A stretch of 64,000 nucleotides of DNA from Thozetella sp. PMI_491 (taxonomy: Eukaryota > Ascomycota > Sordariomycetes > Chaetosphaeriales > Chaetosphaeriaceae), in NCBI GenBank assembly GCA_021432635.1, contig MU270085.1:202670-266669 (forward strand), read 5' to 3'. Below are positions 32,497 to 43,721 of this stretch, one piece after another. The position numbers and the translations under genes are program-made. Position 1 is the stretch's first letter. Each line of letters opens with the position of its first letter. The notes under the pieces are model-generated. The model was not told the origin of the DNA, made no database searches, and saw only the letters and a program-made list of their open reading frames with translations.

Positions 32497-34117
32497 CGTC
32501 CAATTCCATGGACATGATGATTGGCTGCATTGGTTGGTTGGTAGATTGATCGCCAGACATTTTCGTGATAGACCTCTCCTTGCAAGACCGTCAGCGAATG
32601 TGTCTGAATGAAATATCAAACCCTGAAGAGATGCAGCATTCGTAAATTTATTCTTCGAGATATCATTTACCGTTGCTATTCCTCCTTCCCGTATTATTTT
32701 GTTTCTGCTAAGAGGGGCTGTGTGCGAATGTCAGGGTAGCTTCGGCATTTTCAAAGCCAATCTAAGCGCGCGGCTCCAACCGAAGGTCTCGTTCGTCTGT
32801 ATGGTGAATGCTATAGCAGGGCCAGGCGCGGGCCTTCATGTGACAATGTTTGGAGCAATCAGCCTTACCTCTATGCCTCAAGCTACACTATGAGGGTGAT
32901 GTGTGTTTACCTAAGCACACTAACCTGATTGGGGAATGTAATACTTTTATAAAGGGCCTGAGGACTTTTAGCTGGATTTTTATAACTACGGGGTAGATGA
33001 TTATTGTATATACATTATTCTCACTCAAGACGTATATAATTATGTTTTCTGCGTAATCTTATCCCGATTGTAAAGCCGTGACTACTGTTGTGATTATCTT
33101 CATTTCTTCTTTACAGCGGTTCACTTTTTGCCTTTGTACAAAGTGATATCCGCGATACAAACGACAAGTTCCAGCTTTTGAGATATATATCCTTCTCACA
33201 CTCTTGTCTCCCTGCCTCGCTTCCCCTCCTCGGTCCGCAGACCTTCCAACAAGTCAATCCCCAAAGACTTTAGTTATATACACATGAATTTTCAAGCGAA
33301 ACAACGATCTGACAGATTCTTGATACTAGCACTCCTAGGTTATTAAATAATTACTGTATGTTAAGCAGTGTCTATTTCCTTATATTACGTATCTGGGGTT
33401 TCTATCTCCTCACTGTTATTCTCACTATATAGCAACTAATTACCAGAGGATATCTTGCGGTGCCTACAGAAGGTAATAATAAATCAGATAAGGTAAAAAG
33501 AATAGTGCCGATGGTAAGTACGCTAATGTTCCACAGCTCAATATGTGGATGCAGTTGGATTGGTCAGTTGGTCGTGGAGGAGATCGTTGGTGTTGGAATT
33601 TCTGCTCAACAAGCCAGCCTGAAACACAAAAAAAGAGTTGGTGCCGAAGAGGCGCGTGAACGCTAGAGAACTACGTCAGACATGGCCGACTTTCTCCTTG
33701 AAAATGGGGCCCGTGAGGAAACACTCATTGACTAACAATCTTATGATGAGTATTTATCGATGGTATCAGGAATATAAGATTAAAGTTGTCGTATTAATAC
33801 CTTGAAACCTTGATACCTTACAAGTTTCCCTCTGTACGACAGCCAGGATCGATAGGCTCCTGCTGGGTCATTGTCTACGATATTCTATTTATAACTCTCC
33901 TCATGCCTTGCTTGGCTGCTCTCTGTCGTATAAAACCAATAGCACAAGCGAGCAGGAAGGACTCTTGTAAAACCCGAATACGTAATCTGAAACCAAGGTT
34001 TTCGTTTCCTTGATAGTAACCAATAACGACGACGTGGAAAGATGATAGATAGGCAGAAATAAGTTCCATAAATGCCGGGACCAATTTCTATATTTATTTT
34101 TATGCTACTTTGTAGAA
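32497..34117. other. AT-rich gene-free stretch
   Basis: About 1.6 kb, with 32.9-34.1 kb strongly AT-rich and full of TA steps. No coding signal. It may be decayed or RIP-altered DNA, but no parent element can be recognised. Confidence 0.35.
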
Positions 34118-35184
34118 CTACCTCGTAAGCCCAGCAGTTGGAGTACGGCTAGTAAGGAAGTTTCCGCATAGCTCAATCACGCGCTCCCTCTCTTCGTAGT
34201 GGATCATGTGGCTCGCCTTTTCCGAGTCAATCGTGACCCACTTGATTTTTGGGATTGTTTTGAACCAAGGCTCCATGCACATATCGGTTGACTCGTCGTA
34301 TTTGCCGTTCAAAATGAGCGTCTCGACCTCGATCTTGTGAGCCTCCGTCCACCCCTCGTAGTCCCTGAGCGTTCCCTGGATGTCGATCATTGCCGGGCCG
34401 ACCCTAGAAAGAACAACTAGTTAGCTCGCTTTCTTTCATTATCTCTCGCGCCGCAAACTCACATTGTCATGTGGGATGTCGGATCGATCTCGTTCATCTC
34501 CCTATACCCAGCCATGATGCCCTCGGGGAATGGATCTAGCCGGCACATGTGCTGGCGGGCAAACATGCCGGTGGCCTCCTGGTACGCGGGATTTTCGTAG
34601 TCGCCCCTGCGCTCGCAGTCCTCCACAATCGCACGCACACTGTCCGGCATTTGCGCCAGCAGTATGCGCAGGCCCTCGATATGCAGACGCATGCTCGCGA
34701 GCCCGCTTAGGTTGATGAATTGGCGGAGGCCGAGGGGCCGACGTGCGGCGTACAGCGCACCCAGCATACCACCCCAGCTCTGGCCGATGATGCTGAAGCC
34801 ACGGGTGTCGCGCAGACCAAGGTGGTCGACCAAGTTGTCGAGCTCGGCCATGAAGAGATCGTACGTCCAGAAAGACGTGTCGCCATTTTTCTCTTGCAGG
34901 TGCGTGGATCGGCCGCACCCGACCTGGTCGTATAGAATTACAGGGATTGAGTAGACGTCCCAGAGGTCAAGCAGTGGCTCGAAATAGTCACTGCCGGCGC
35001 CTGGGCCACCGTGCAGTGTGACGAGCGGCGGGTGCGGCGACGTAGCAAGGTCGCCCACTACCTTGTACCATGTCTTGCACGGTTTGCCGGCATTTGGCGC
35101 CTCGAAAGGAACCTCACCCTCGGTTATGGGAGTAGTGACTTTCGCAGACTCTCCCATGGCGGTGTTCGCTATCGTTACTAGCAT
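34118..35184 (-). CDS. Proline iminopeptidase-like alpha/beta hydrolase (S33)
   Basis: Two exons, 35184-34463 and 34403-34118, total 335 aa. Motifs: TLHGGPGAG (oxyanion region), YDQVGCGRS, GQSWGGML (nucleophile Ser), NGKYDEST (acid Asp) and KASHMIHYEER (His). The family removes N-terminal proline from peptides; fungal relatives also act on L-amino-acid amides. There is no secretion signal of typical quality, so it is probably cytosolic. A start at the internal ATG at 35157 is equally possible. It lies beside the UstYa-like gene on the same strand, so a role in peptide processing there is conceivable but unproven. Confidence 0.85.
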
Positions 35185-35944
35185 GGGATTGTGGTACTGG
35201 TGGTGTGGTAGCGGCAGTGCTAGGCAGGATGCTGGATACGATAATGACTAGCCAAGGGAGTAACGCGGCCAGGCGTCAAAGAACAGTTGAGCACCACTAT
35301 ATCATTTTTATACGGCTTATAGGCGCCGATCGAAGCCTATCATTGGGTGCCTGCCGAAGAGAAATCCTGGTTTCACGTGCTGGCGGCGTACATGGGCTAA
35401 GCCTCGCTGCGACACTGTTGGTTTGTAGGGAGACATTCGCAGCCTATCACCACAGCGTGGTACCAGGCAATTAACCGAGTGGCTGATTCATGCAGTGAGA
35501 TTCGGCAAATTTCTTTGTACCACTCCACATTGAGTTTGGCACGACCCTTACAGCAAGCGGTATTAGTCGTATCAGCTACCCACTATACTGGCGACCCTCG
35601 ACACCACGGTACACTGTCGAAGGAAGCATATATCGCACCGTGTGGGTACGAATGGCACGCAATGGGCCTGCAGGAGAGTCGTCATCCATTAGTATTGAGA
35701 CAAGAAGGCTACCTTCCCATTACATCACGAAGAAGGGTATGCTTTTGAAGATAAGGGCAGGGTGGCAGGGCTTTGTTCTGGGGGCTGAATGGCACCACAC
35801 GGCGAGAAAGATAAGGATAACCCGGGGTATTATAGGCGTGTTCTCTACAGTGGATTCATCGAAAAGTATTCCTTTCCATTACTGGGGCGGGTATAACGTG
35901 CCTAGGGTTATGATGAAGCTATGTAATCTATATCGGAAGACGAA
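35185..35944. other. Intergenic stretch
   Basis: Spacer of 760 bp; short open frames without features. It must hold the promoter of the hydrolase gene. Confidence 0.3.
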
Positions 35945-36993
35945 CTAGTTATGCGTGCTTTCTTTTAGAGGTGGTTGGAGTTTGAATGTTCCCTTCACGA
36001 GCGCCCGCTTGCGAGCCCAACTGTTCAAGCTGTCCCAATTGACACAAGTCGTCACAGCAGAGGATGTTAGTTGTATGCCCAAGAAAGCATGGGGGTCCTC
36101 GGCCCATTCGATCATGTACGCGGCGGTGTTGGCGTGGCACATAAGTGACTCGCGGATAGCGTTGATGCAGTGGTCTGTCGGATGAGCCAGACGTCAGTAA
36201 TCTGCCCATCTCGGCAGGAAGAGTAGGGGCAGTGGGGAGAGGCGCTCACCAGAGTGCCCTGCTTCCCAGGCTTCAGGGTGGCTGGACGATGCGATCTCCG
36301 GCGCATAGTAGTCTCGTTGTAGCGCTTTGCGAATATTGTTGAGGCAGTGTAGGTGATGGAACACGCCAAGGCCGGCGAGGTAATCCCCGTTTTCGACGCG
36401 GATAGGATTGGTGAGGGTGTCATTTAGGCGACGCACCTCGCTCGGCGTTACGCGGATATTCAGGCCTTGCGTGTAGTTCAGCAAGAGGAGGAGCCAGAAA
36501 AGCAACAACGGGACTAGTTACCGTAAAGCAACTCATCCCAGGCTGCATCCAGCTCTTTGGATGGCGCTAGATTCCAAGGATGTTGCGGACCAGAAAGCCT
36601 CCACTCTTGCCTGTCTTCAAACTGTAAAATGGGCTGTGGTAAGGCTGTTGATGTTAGCAAGAAGACTAGGCAATGGTAATACAAAGTTAAGGGAAAGAAA
36701 AGGAACATACTGAAATGTTCGGACCCTTCAGTCGCCTTAGAGCCCTGCGGGGCACCAATCCAAGCAAGTTCGAGAGTGCTTGTGGCGGCAATGTATAGAA
36801 GAAGGGCGCATATGACCAGCGAAGCTGCATTGGCGCGCAGCCATGACTGCCTCCGGCTCATCCCGGCACGGTCACAGCGGTGCTCGCAGCAACGGTCCCA
36901 GCCATTGCTGTTGACTCGGCTGTTGTCTGAATTGTTGGTGCGATCGAGGGCAGGCAGGCCGTCTTCCTGCGCCAGTTCTGAGTATTTCGCCAT
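35945..36993 (-). CDS. UstYa-like protein (DUF3328)
   Basis: Four exons, 36993-36711, 36644-36522, 36465-36250 and 36174-35945, total 283 aa. A short Lys/Arg-containing N terminus precedes one membrane helix (about residues 55-78). ELDAAWDELL is the family's entry block. Both HxxHC motifs are intact: FHHLHC near the middle and HSDHC, which is assembled across the last intron. UstYa-type proteins catalyse oxidative steps, including cyclisation, on ribosomal peptides (ustiloxin-type pathways) and also occur in other metabolite clusters. The gene is divergent from a 55-aa secreted peptide gene 736 bp away. A start further upstream at 37143 is possible but adds a non-family extension. Confidence 0.88.
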
Positions 36994-37729
36994 GCTCACG
37001 ATACAGAAGATGTGCCCGGTCGCTCGGAGATTCAGGTGGGCGAGCGGATGTTGGATGCTGGGAAGGTCTATCGGACAGGGCCTGCTCAATAGCCGCGCAA
37101 TCCCAAGTGGGTCTTCAATGCTAAGTCGTCTATTGGCACTCATATGCGTCGAAGGAACCGTTCCATAGGCACCAGGGTGGGTGGCGAAAAGAGAACGAGC
37201 GAATCTGCCTTGCCAAATGCCGTGCGGCCCGGTGGACTTACGAAAATGTGATAAGATTCTAGTCTTGCCATTCGTCGGGGCGCGTTAGGGCTGCCGACCG
37301 ACAGGTCCTGGGTGTTACCTTTGCTGCCTTCTCAGCGATCACTTGCCCCGGATATACATAAACGATCGGCTTGGATTTTTGGTACTCAGCACACGTCTTG
37401 CATTTTTGTCCTAATTTAAAACATGGATGGCGGGCTCCCCATTGGCTTGACTCATTTCAGGAGCAACCGGCCTTCTAAGTTCCGCATCCTTACAATCAAA
37501 CATCGCACGGGGCTTCCTTTTGTGGCCCCATTGTAGTATCTGACCATGGCTGCCGCACGGTGGGTGTTGGGCGAGACAGCACCGGCACACCCTGAGTGAC
37601 ATTCCACGGCTATGACGCTGAAGTAGGGCAATCCTCCTGGCGATTTGTATTAAAGACCCCTGGTAAGCCACTGGCTTGCCCTGTAAATCCTGCCACCACC
37701 CAGGCGCGATTTGATCTATCTCTACCATC
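36994..37729. promoter_or_regulatory. Divergent region between UstYa-like gene and small peptide gene
   Basis: 736 bp between two opposed start codons. A shared promoter is possible. No motif is obvious by eye. Confidence 0.35.
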
Positions 37730-37977
37730 ATGCTCCCCAAGCTTATGCTCGCCGCGGCACTAGCCGCCATGGCTTTCGCCAACCCCATCGTCCAAGGTCG
37801 GTGCCCTCCTCTCCCCTAGAACAGTGGATGTACAGTCCCCGTCAAGGAATATGCCCTTACATCATTCAAACTCCAGATAAGACTAAGTCGGATGTTGCTG
37901 CCCGTGGCGAGGGTGTGGACACTTGCTGCTTCGCTCCCGCTCTCGAGCTTGACGACGCCAAGGATGGAAGTGAATAG
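37730..37977 (+). CDS. Small secreted peptide, 55 aa
   Basis: Two exons, 37730-37796 and 37877-37977, sum to 56 codons. The first 18 residues form a clear signal peptide (MLPKLMLAAALAAMAFA) and the mature peptide is only about 37 residues. It is acidic at the C terminus and carries a Cys-Cys pair in DTCCFAPALELDD. No repeats or Lys-Arg processing sites are seen, unlike known UstA-type precursors. The 80-nt intron has a GTCGGT donor and a CTCCAG acceptor. It is divergent from the UstYa-like gene, so it is a candidate substrate, but it could equally be an unrelated secreted peptide. The gene model rests on the signal peptide and phase, not on homology. Confidence 0.5.
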
Positions 37978-38166
37978 AGGGGGAGGGGAAGACGATGTAT
38001 TGTAAGAAGGTTCAATTTTTCTGTACAAGTTCGAGTCATCGCTGCTCTTGGGTATCTAAAGTCGTGCTCAAATCCCGCAACCCGATTCCAACTACGGCTG
38101 TGTACACAAGACGCTCGGTTGGACAATAGGTGGCAGATATTTCTCTTAGTTTGGCTATCAAGTACG

Positions 38167-39544
38167 CTATAAACCTGATCCGGTCCCTATTACGGGTTTG
38201 TTATTCTGTAATTCTAGCCCTGTGCTTCCACTCGTCTCGGTTGTAGGATCTGTACCGCGTTGTTGCGGCGGTTGGCCTGTGTCGGGGCGTCCCACGACGT
38301 GGTCGGTCGTAATCTCTATGTACTCCCTCCGGCCATTATTCCAACCATCTCGGCTTTGGGAGCCAGTCAAACGAGAACCCAAGCTTGCAGAGTTTCCATT
38401 GCTATCCTTTGGAATAGGTAGGCGCGAGAGGGAATACTCGGGCCCAAAAGCGGTGTTTGCCGAGAGCAAACCGCTTTGTAGAGAATGGAGAAGCGGCGAA
38501 AGGTAAATGATGCAGGCGCTCGAGATGCTCGTGAAGAGCACCAGTTCTGTGCAAACGTAGTAAGGGAATGCCCTGAGGGTGTAGTTGTCTTCGGATAATC
38601 GCGGGAGGAAAACAAGCTGGCAGACAGTTCCACCTATTACCCTGCAAAGATAGGCATTAGAAACGAAGTTAAGCGGGAGCGAAGGAGGTTCAAGGGTGAA
38701 GGGCATGGTGGACGAACAGTGATCGTGTCCCAAATAGGAGAATGATCATGAGGCGAGTCTGGAGAGGGAAGCTCGTCGGCCAGAACAATACCACAGCGAG
38801 CACAATAAGCCCTACGTCGGTAAGGATGTTGGTGATCCCTACAAAGCTCAGGAACGCCTGCTGGTCGGCGCAATGGGTGGATTCATCCCAGGGACCATTC
38901 AGGCCGCATCGGAAGGCCGAACCAAGAAAAGAAACAAGAGTCCAGAGGATGATGAATAGGCCCAGGGCTTGCGTGGTGCGGCGGAAGGAGTGGTCGGCGG
39001 ACAGTGCTAGATAGCAGGCGCAAATCGACAGCTTTGCGAGCCCAAGGGAAAGGAAGTATAATAAGTCGCCGGCGAAGCCCGCCTGTATAGACGCAAGAAG
39101 TTAGTCTCTGTCATTGCAAGATTGGTGACCGTTCGAGTTCGCACTTCTAAGCCGGCGCGGAGCTCGGGTGCCGAGATGTCGCTGAGCTGTTTGCCGAAGA
39201 TGGCCCCTTGCGGGACAACGATTGTGACGAATGCGCCGACGCTAAATAGCTATTAGAACATTAGGTGAAGGCTAGAAAAAGATGCCGACAGTGTTGGGGC
39301 GGCATACGTAGGCAAAGAGAAGCAAAACTTCTTCCAGTTCGAACGGTCGAGTGGACTTCAGGAAAAATCTCGTCAGAAAGCGGAAGGCGAGCATGAGCGA
39401 CATCAGGGCGAGCAGAAGCCACGCGATCATTTGGACGAGAGGGTTCAGGTCAGTGCTCGTCACTGAGACACCGGTCGTGCCACGCCCGCCATTCGCGCCG
39501 TTCTCGTCGTCCGCTTGAGGCCAGCGAGGTACAGATGGCAGCAT
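38167..39544 (-). CDS. Rhodopsin-like 7TM membrane protein (fungal family)
   Basis: Four exons, 39544-39308, 39249-39145, 39082-38718 and 38641-38167, total 393 aa. Seven hydrophobic segments can be counted, starting with MIAWLLLALMSLMLAF and ending with LVLFTSISSACIIYL, followed by a hydrophilic C-terminal tail of about 110 residues. The layout (RPFELEEVL after helix 2, LSICACYLAL, the FRCGLNGPWD Cys loop) is that of the fungal rhodopsin-domain family, whose members are integral membrane proteins of unknown function; there is no retinal-binding Lys case to make. The last donor is GTTCGT. It is convergent with the small peptide gene. Confidence 0.8.
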
Positions 39545-40365
39545 GGCAAAGGGTCAAAAAGGTCGAAGTAGGCAATCCCCTGACGACTCGGGTTGACGTC
39601 GATGGTGAGAGCCTCTACAACGAAGGAGCATATCGGCTCCATGCCAGATGGAAAGATCGCAGGAGAGACTGGGCTCATGCTTTACGCCACCGGCGCCCCG
39701 CGTCTCGTCCCGCCTCTGCCCTGCGTAAAATGCCTTTGACCATGGCACAGAAACCTAGTGTGACCAGCCCGATGGGGTAAAATTCTAAACTAATGAAAAT
39801 GCCCTAAGCCGTGAGGAGAGAGGAACCAGATCTGCATGTTTGACGGTAAATTGTGGCACAGGCGGCCAATCCGCCCATGTTGGCTGGACGCGATCCGAGT
39901 CTGTCTCCACGCAAATTATGGGCGAAGCTGTCGTGTTACAGGAGTCACTCGGGGGCAAGCCAATAAGAATTCTGCCGAGGGAGGCGTAGATCACACCCCA
40001 TTGCCCTCGAGCCAACGCGGGCGGTACAAGCCGCCCCGGCGTCCGTCCCGGCGTCCATCCCGGCGTCCCTCAGGGTAGCATTCGGAGGGGAGGGGGGGTT
40101 GGAATGAGCTGTACGTTGGCATCTTCACAGTATACAATCTGGCCATGACTAGATCATGCCACCGAATTTATTCCGAGGGCGCTATCTCTCGCATCCTCGT
40201 GGATTCTGAACGCTACTCGTGTTCTCGAAGCCTGCATGGAAGCAGCTTTTTGCTTGCATTCTTCCGGGCATCCTCCCTAGCCAGTCCCGTCTTTGCCATC
40301 GTCCACCAGCCACAGTCCTAACACACCCCAGCAGCACCGTCATCGAGATTCCCACGTTCGCAAAG
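39545..40365. other. Divergent intergenic region
   Basis: Separates the 7TM gene (-) from the permease gene (+). Apart from the short tandem repeat at 40035-40070 nothing is recognised; it should contain both promoters. Confidence 0.35.
40035..40070. repeat. 12-bp tandem repeat, 3 units
   Basis: CCCGGCGTCC followed by a two-base end (GT, AT, CT) is repeated three times without gaps. It lies in the permease promoter region. Confidence 0.7.
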
Positions 40366-42161
40366 ATGGAGCCCAGCGACAAAATGGAACTTCGCACGAG
40401 GTTTGTCCGAGAGCCGCTTGCCGTGGCTCCCGGGCCGGAAGTTAGCCATCTGTCGGGCTCTCTCCAGCAGGACGATGACACTACGCTGCGGCGGCTTGGT
40501 AAGAAGCCGCTACTGGAGCGCAACTTTGGGTTTATGTCGATCCTTGGTATCTCGTGCTCTGCCCTCCTCTCGTGGGAGAGCGTCCTGGTGAGCTCGGTTC
40601 CGGGCTTGCTCAACGGCGGGCCTGCCGGTGTCGTCTGGGGTCTGCTTATCAACTGGATAAGCGCTTTGTCCGTGTACGCCGCTCTCGCCGAGCTCGCGTC
40701 AATAGCACCTACCGCCGGAGGGCAATGTAAGTCAACGCACACGCCTGTGCTGATTCCCGGCGATTGGTGCACTATTAACGGACCCAACCCCCACAGACCA
40801 TTGGGTGGCCATGCTCGCACCCGCGCCCTGGAGTCCCTTCCTGTCCTACCTCACGGCCTGGCTCACGGTGTTGGCCTGGCAGGCAATGGCCGTGTCTAAT
40901 GGTTATACCATCGCGACCTTCCTGCAGGGCACCGTGGTGTTGGCCCAGCCCGCGTATGACCCGCAGCCTTACCAGACCGTTTTGATCATCTGGGCTGCGA
41001 TCTTGTTTGCTGTCCTGGTCAACTCGACTACGGGACGCCTCCTTGCCAGGTTTGAGGGTCTGCTCCTCATACTTCACCTCGCCGGCTTCTTTGGTATTCT
41101 AGTTCCACTCGTCTACTTCGCACCGCACAGCAGCGGCTCCATATTGACTACCTTCCTGAACGAGGGCGGGTGGTCGACGCAGGCGCTCTCGTTCTTCGTC
41201 GGCTTCCCGACCATCGCTACCGTGGTTGTCGGCGCCGACTGTGCCGTCCACATGTCCGAGGAGATCCAATCCGCCGCTATCGTAGTTCCACGTGCTCTTA
41301 TCTGGACTGTATTTCTCAACGGACTGTTGGCCTTTGCTATGCTGGTGGCGTTGATCTTTTGCATGGGAGACATTGATACCGTCCTGGCCTCGACGCAGAC
41401 CGTCTTTTACCCCTTCCTGGAAATCTTCCAATCCGCTGTCCAGTCCACCGCCGGTGCCGTCGCTATGTCGAGTTTGCTACTCCTCATCGCATTTATGGCC
41501 TGCGTCGGTGTCTACGCATCCGCGTCGCGCATAATGTGGTCGTTTGCGCGAGACAAGGGTCTTCCGTTCGACAAGCAGCTGGTCAAAGTGCGTGCCCCTG
41601 CCCCTATTTCGAGTGTCTCGATTGCATTCGTTGCCCCTTACACACCGGCCCGTCCTCAACTGTTCCGAGCTTTCGCTAACCTCGTATAACTAGCTCACAC
41701 GAAGCGCATTGCCCGTGACCTGCGTAGTCTCTACGTTGGTCATCACCATGCTGTTGTCTCTCATTGTGCTAGGGTCCCCTACAGTCCTGCAGGACCTGCT
41801 TTCCCTGGTGCTGTCGGCCTTGTTCTCCTCCTACTTGCTGGCATGCACCCTCCTCCTCTGGCGTCGCTGGACCGGCGCGATTCAGTCATACGTGGCAGGC
41901 AATACCGATGTCCTAGACGTCGGTCATCTCAGCTGGGGTCCATGGCGGGTGCCGGAGCCATTCGGGACCATCAACAACATATACGCTTGTGTCTATTCTC
42001 TTTTTCTTCTGTTCTGGTCATTCTGGCCCGTGCAGACGCCAACGACACCAGCCACGACGAATTGGAGCGTTCTTGTATTTGGCTCCGTGATTATATTCAG
42101 TTTGCTGTGGTATGCTGTGCGAGCAAGGCATTATTTCAAAGGCCCTGTTCGTGAGCTGTAA
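40366..42161 (+). CDS. Amino-acid/choline/GABA-type permease (APC superfamily)
   Basis: Three exons, 40366-40726, 40797-41587 and 41694-42161, total 539 aa. About twelve hydrophobic segments. The N terminus after LLERNFGFMSILGISCS is the family's first helix, with WESVLVSSVPGLLNGGPAGVVWG, YAALAELASIAPTAGGQYHWV and SRIMWSFARDKGLPF as strong family blocks; the Glu of ELASIAP and the GAD region of helix 6 are kept. It should import GABA, choline or amino acids across the plasma or organelle membrane. Exons 1 and 2 join within GGQYHWV, which confirms the splice. The substrate cannot be told from sequence by eye. Confidence 0.9.
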
Positions 42162-42354
42162 AAGATAGAGTTGCATGTAATGAAACTGTCCTTCTTAGGG
42201 ACTATGTACTTACTCAGACACATACAACATGCAAAAGGTGCCATATATTCTTCTGGGACTTTTATAACGTAGCGTTTAGCCATACATTTGGGACCACTAA
42301 ACGGAAAATAGGTGCACCGTATAATTCGAAGTTTAGCTGAAACTCTTCAAAGCC

Positions 42355-43721
42355 TCAAGCACCCCAATCAGAACCTTCCTTCAAGAGGTCTTTTGGGACT
42401 GGCGATTGCTGTATGCTTTTGCGAAACTCCGCCTGCATTTCCAGCATAGGCTATAATACCCAAGTGTTGTACGTGAAGACATTGGTCTCTTCTTTGGGGT
42501 CACGAACAACGTTGAAGAGGTAAGGCGACTCGAGCCATCCTTTCCCCTCATTCACTTGAGGTTCCCAGAAGTAATGCAGCTTCTAATCCCGCCACTTGAT
42601 CGCCCGGAGATCCTGCTTGATGTAAAACAAAAAGCCATCACGCGCGGACTTTGTCTCGGGAGGGTTTGTTAGAAATTAGGTCTGATCAACACCATCAATC
42701 GGCCTGTCGGAGGGCACAGTGCTGCCAGTGAGGCTGATTATGGTGGTAAAAATATCGTTAACATGGACGATTTCGTTGGATGTAACGTTTTTCGGCACCT
42801 TCCCAGGCCATCGGATGATAAAGAGGACTCTGAGGCTGCCCTCCATTGCAGTATGGTAGGTGCCTGACCATGGTCCCGCGGTGCCCCTGTAGGGGCCTCG
42901 GAACTGGGGTCTGTTGTCGGATGCAAATATAACAATCGTGTTGTCTCGGACACCAAGACTATCGATGTGGTCCAGCAACTGGCCAACACGGTAATCCATT
43001 TCCATCGTCGAATCGGCAAAGTCGCCGTGTCCCGACTTGCCGGCAAAGTTTGGGTGAGGAAGAGTTGGGAAGTGCAAGTGCACCATGGGGTGGTAAAGGG
43101 AAAGCTGTTGTTTGGCCTCACCTGGTGGCTAAGCCAGTCTTTTGAGTATTCGACGAGCGTAGCGTCAATAGTCTTCCTCTGGCCCACATCGTAGGTGCAT
43201 CCGTTTTCGCTGGCGGTGCCTGCTGTGCCCTTCATGACGTAGCCGAACTCTGCAGCATCATAGGCGAAGCCCACGGCAGTGGGGAACTGAGTCTCGTCGG
43301 TTGTTCGAGGGATTCCGTACCACTCATCAAATCCTCGATCGGATGGATACCTACCCTGAATATCACCAAGATGCCACTTTCCGTGATGGGCAGAAGCACA
43401 GCCGTTGTCTTTCAGGACTTCGGCCAACGTCTTCTCACATGGCGTGAGGCGGGGTGGGAATCCCGGCGGCACCGATTGCTGGCACCCGGTCCGGAATGGG
43501 CGTCTTCCTGTCATCAATGCCGAGTGGGTGGGCACACAGTTGTTTTCAACATTGAAGCTGTGTTGCAGCAAGCCTTCCTGGGCAAATGCGTCGATTCGTA
43601 GCGTCGGCGCTCCGCGAAAAGCCCCGCCGCCATAGCATACTAGTTCGCCCCATCCGAGGTTGTCTGCAAGAATCAAGACCACATTGGGGTGGCTAGGATG
43701 TTCCGACATATTGAGAGACAC
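42355..43721 (-). pseudogene. Dead arylsulfatase gene
   Basis: The frame from ATG 43721 is a sulfatase: NVVLILADNLGWG (metal site), ALMTGR, HHGKWHLG, GRYPSDRGFDEWYG, then FPTLPHPNFAGK and IVIFASDN. Damage: (1) a 1-nt frameshift around 43098-43103, before LYHPMVHLHFP; (2) in-frame stops TAA at 42676-42678, TAG at 42583-42585 where the family has Trp in KWRDWKLH, and TAG at 42451-42453. Family sequence resumes after each. The cysteine that must become formylglycine is in CVPTHSALMTGR, where the CxPxR Arg is His (codon 43524-43526). The gene would have hydrolysed aryl sulfates. The TGG to TAG change is a C to T in CpA on the other strand, as RIP would make, but three events are too few to prove RIP. 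Confidence 0.85.

Noticed and set aside
32900..34100. RIP-mutated transposon
   Set aside because: AT-rich, but no coding relic, terminal repeat or second copy to compare with.
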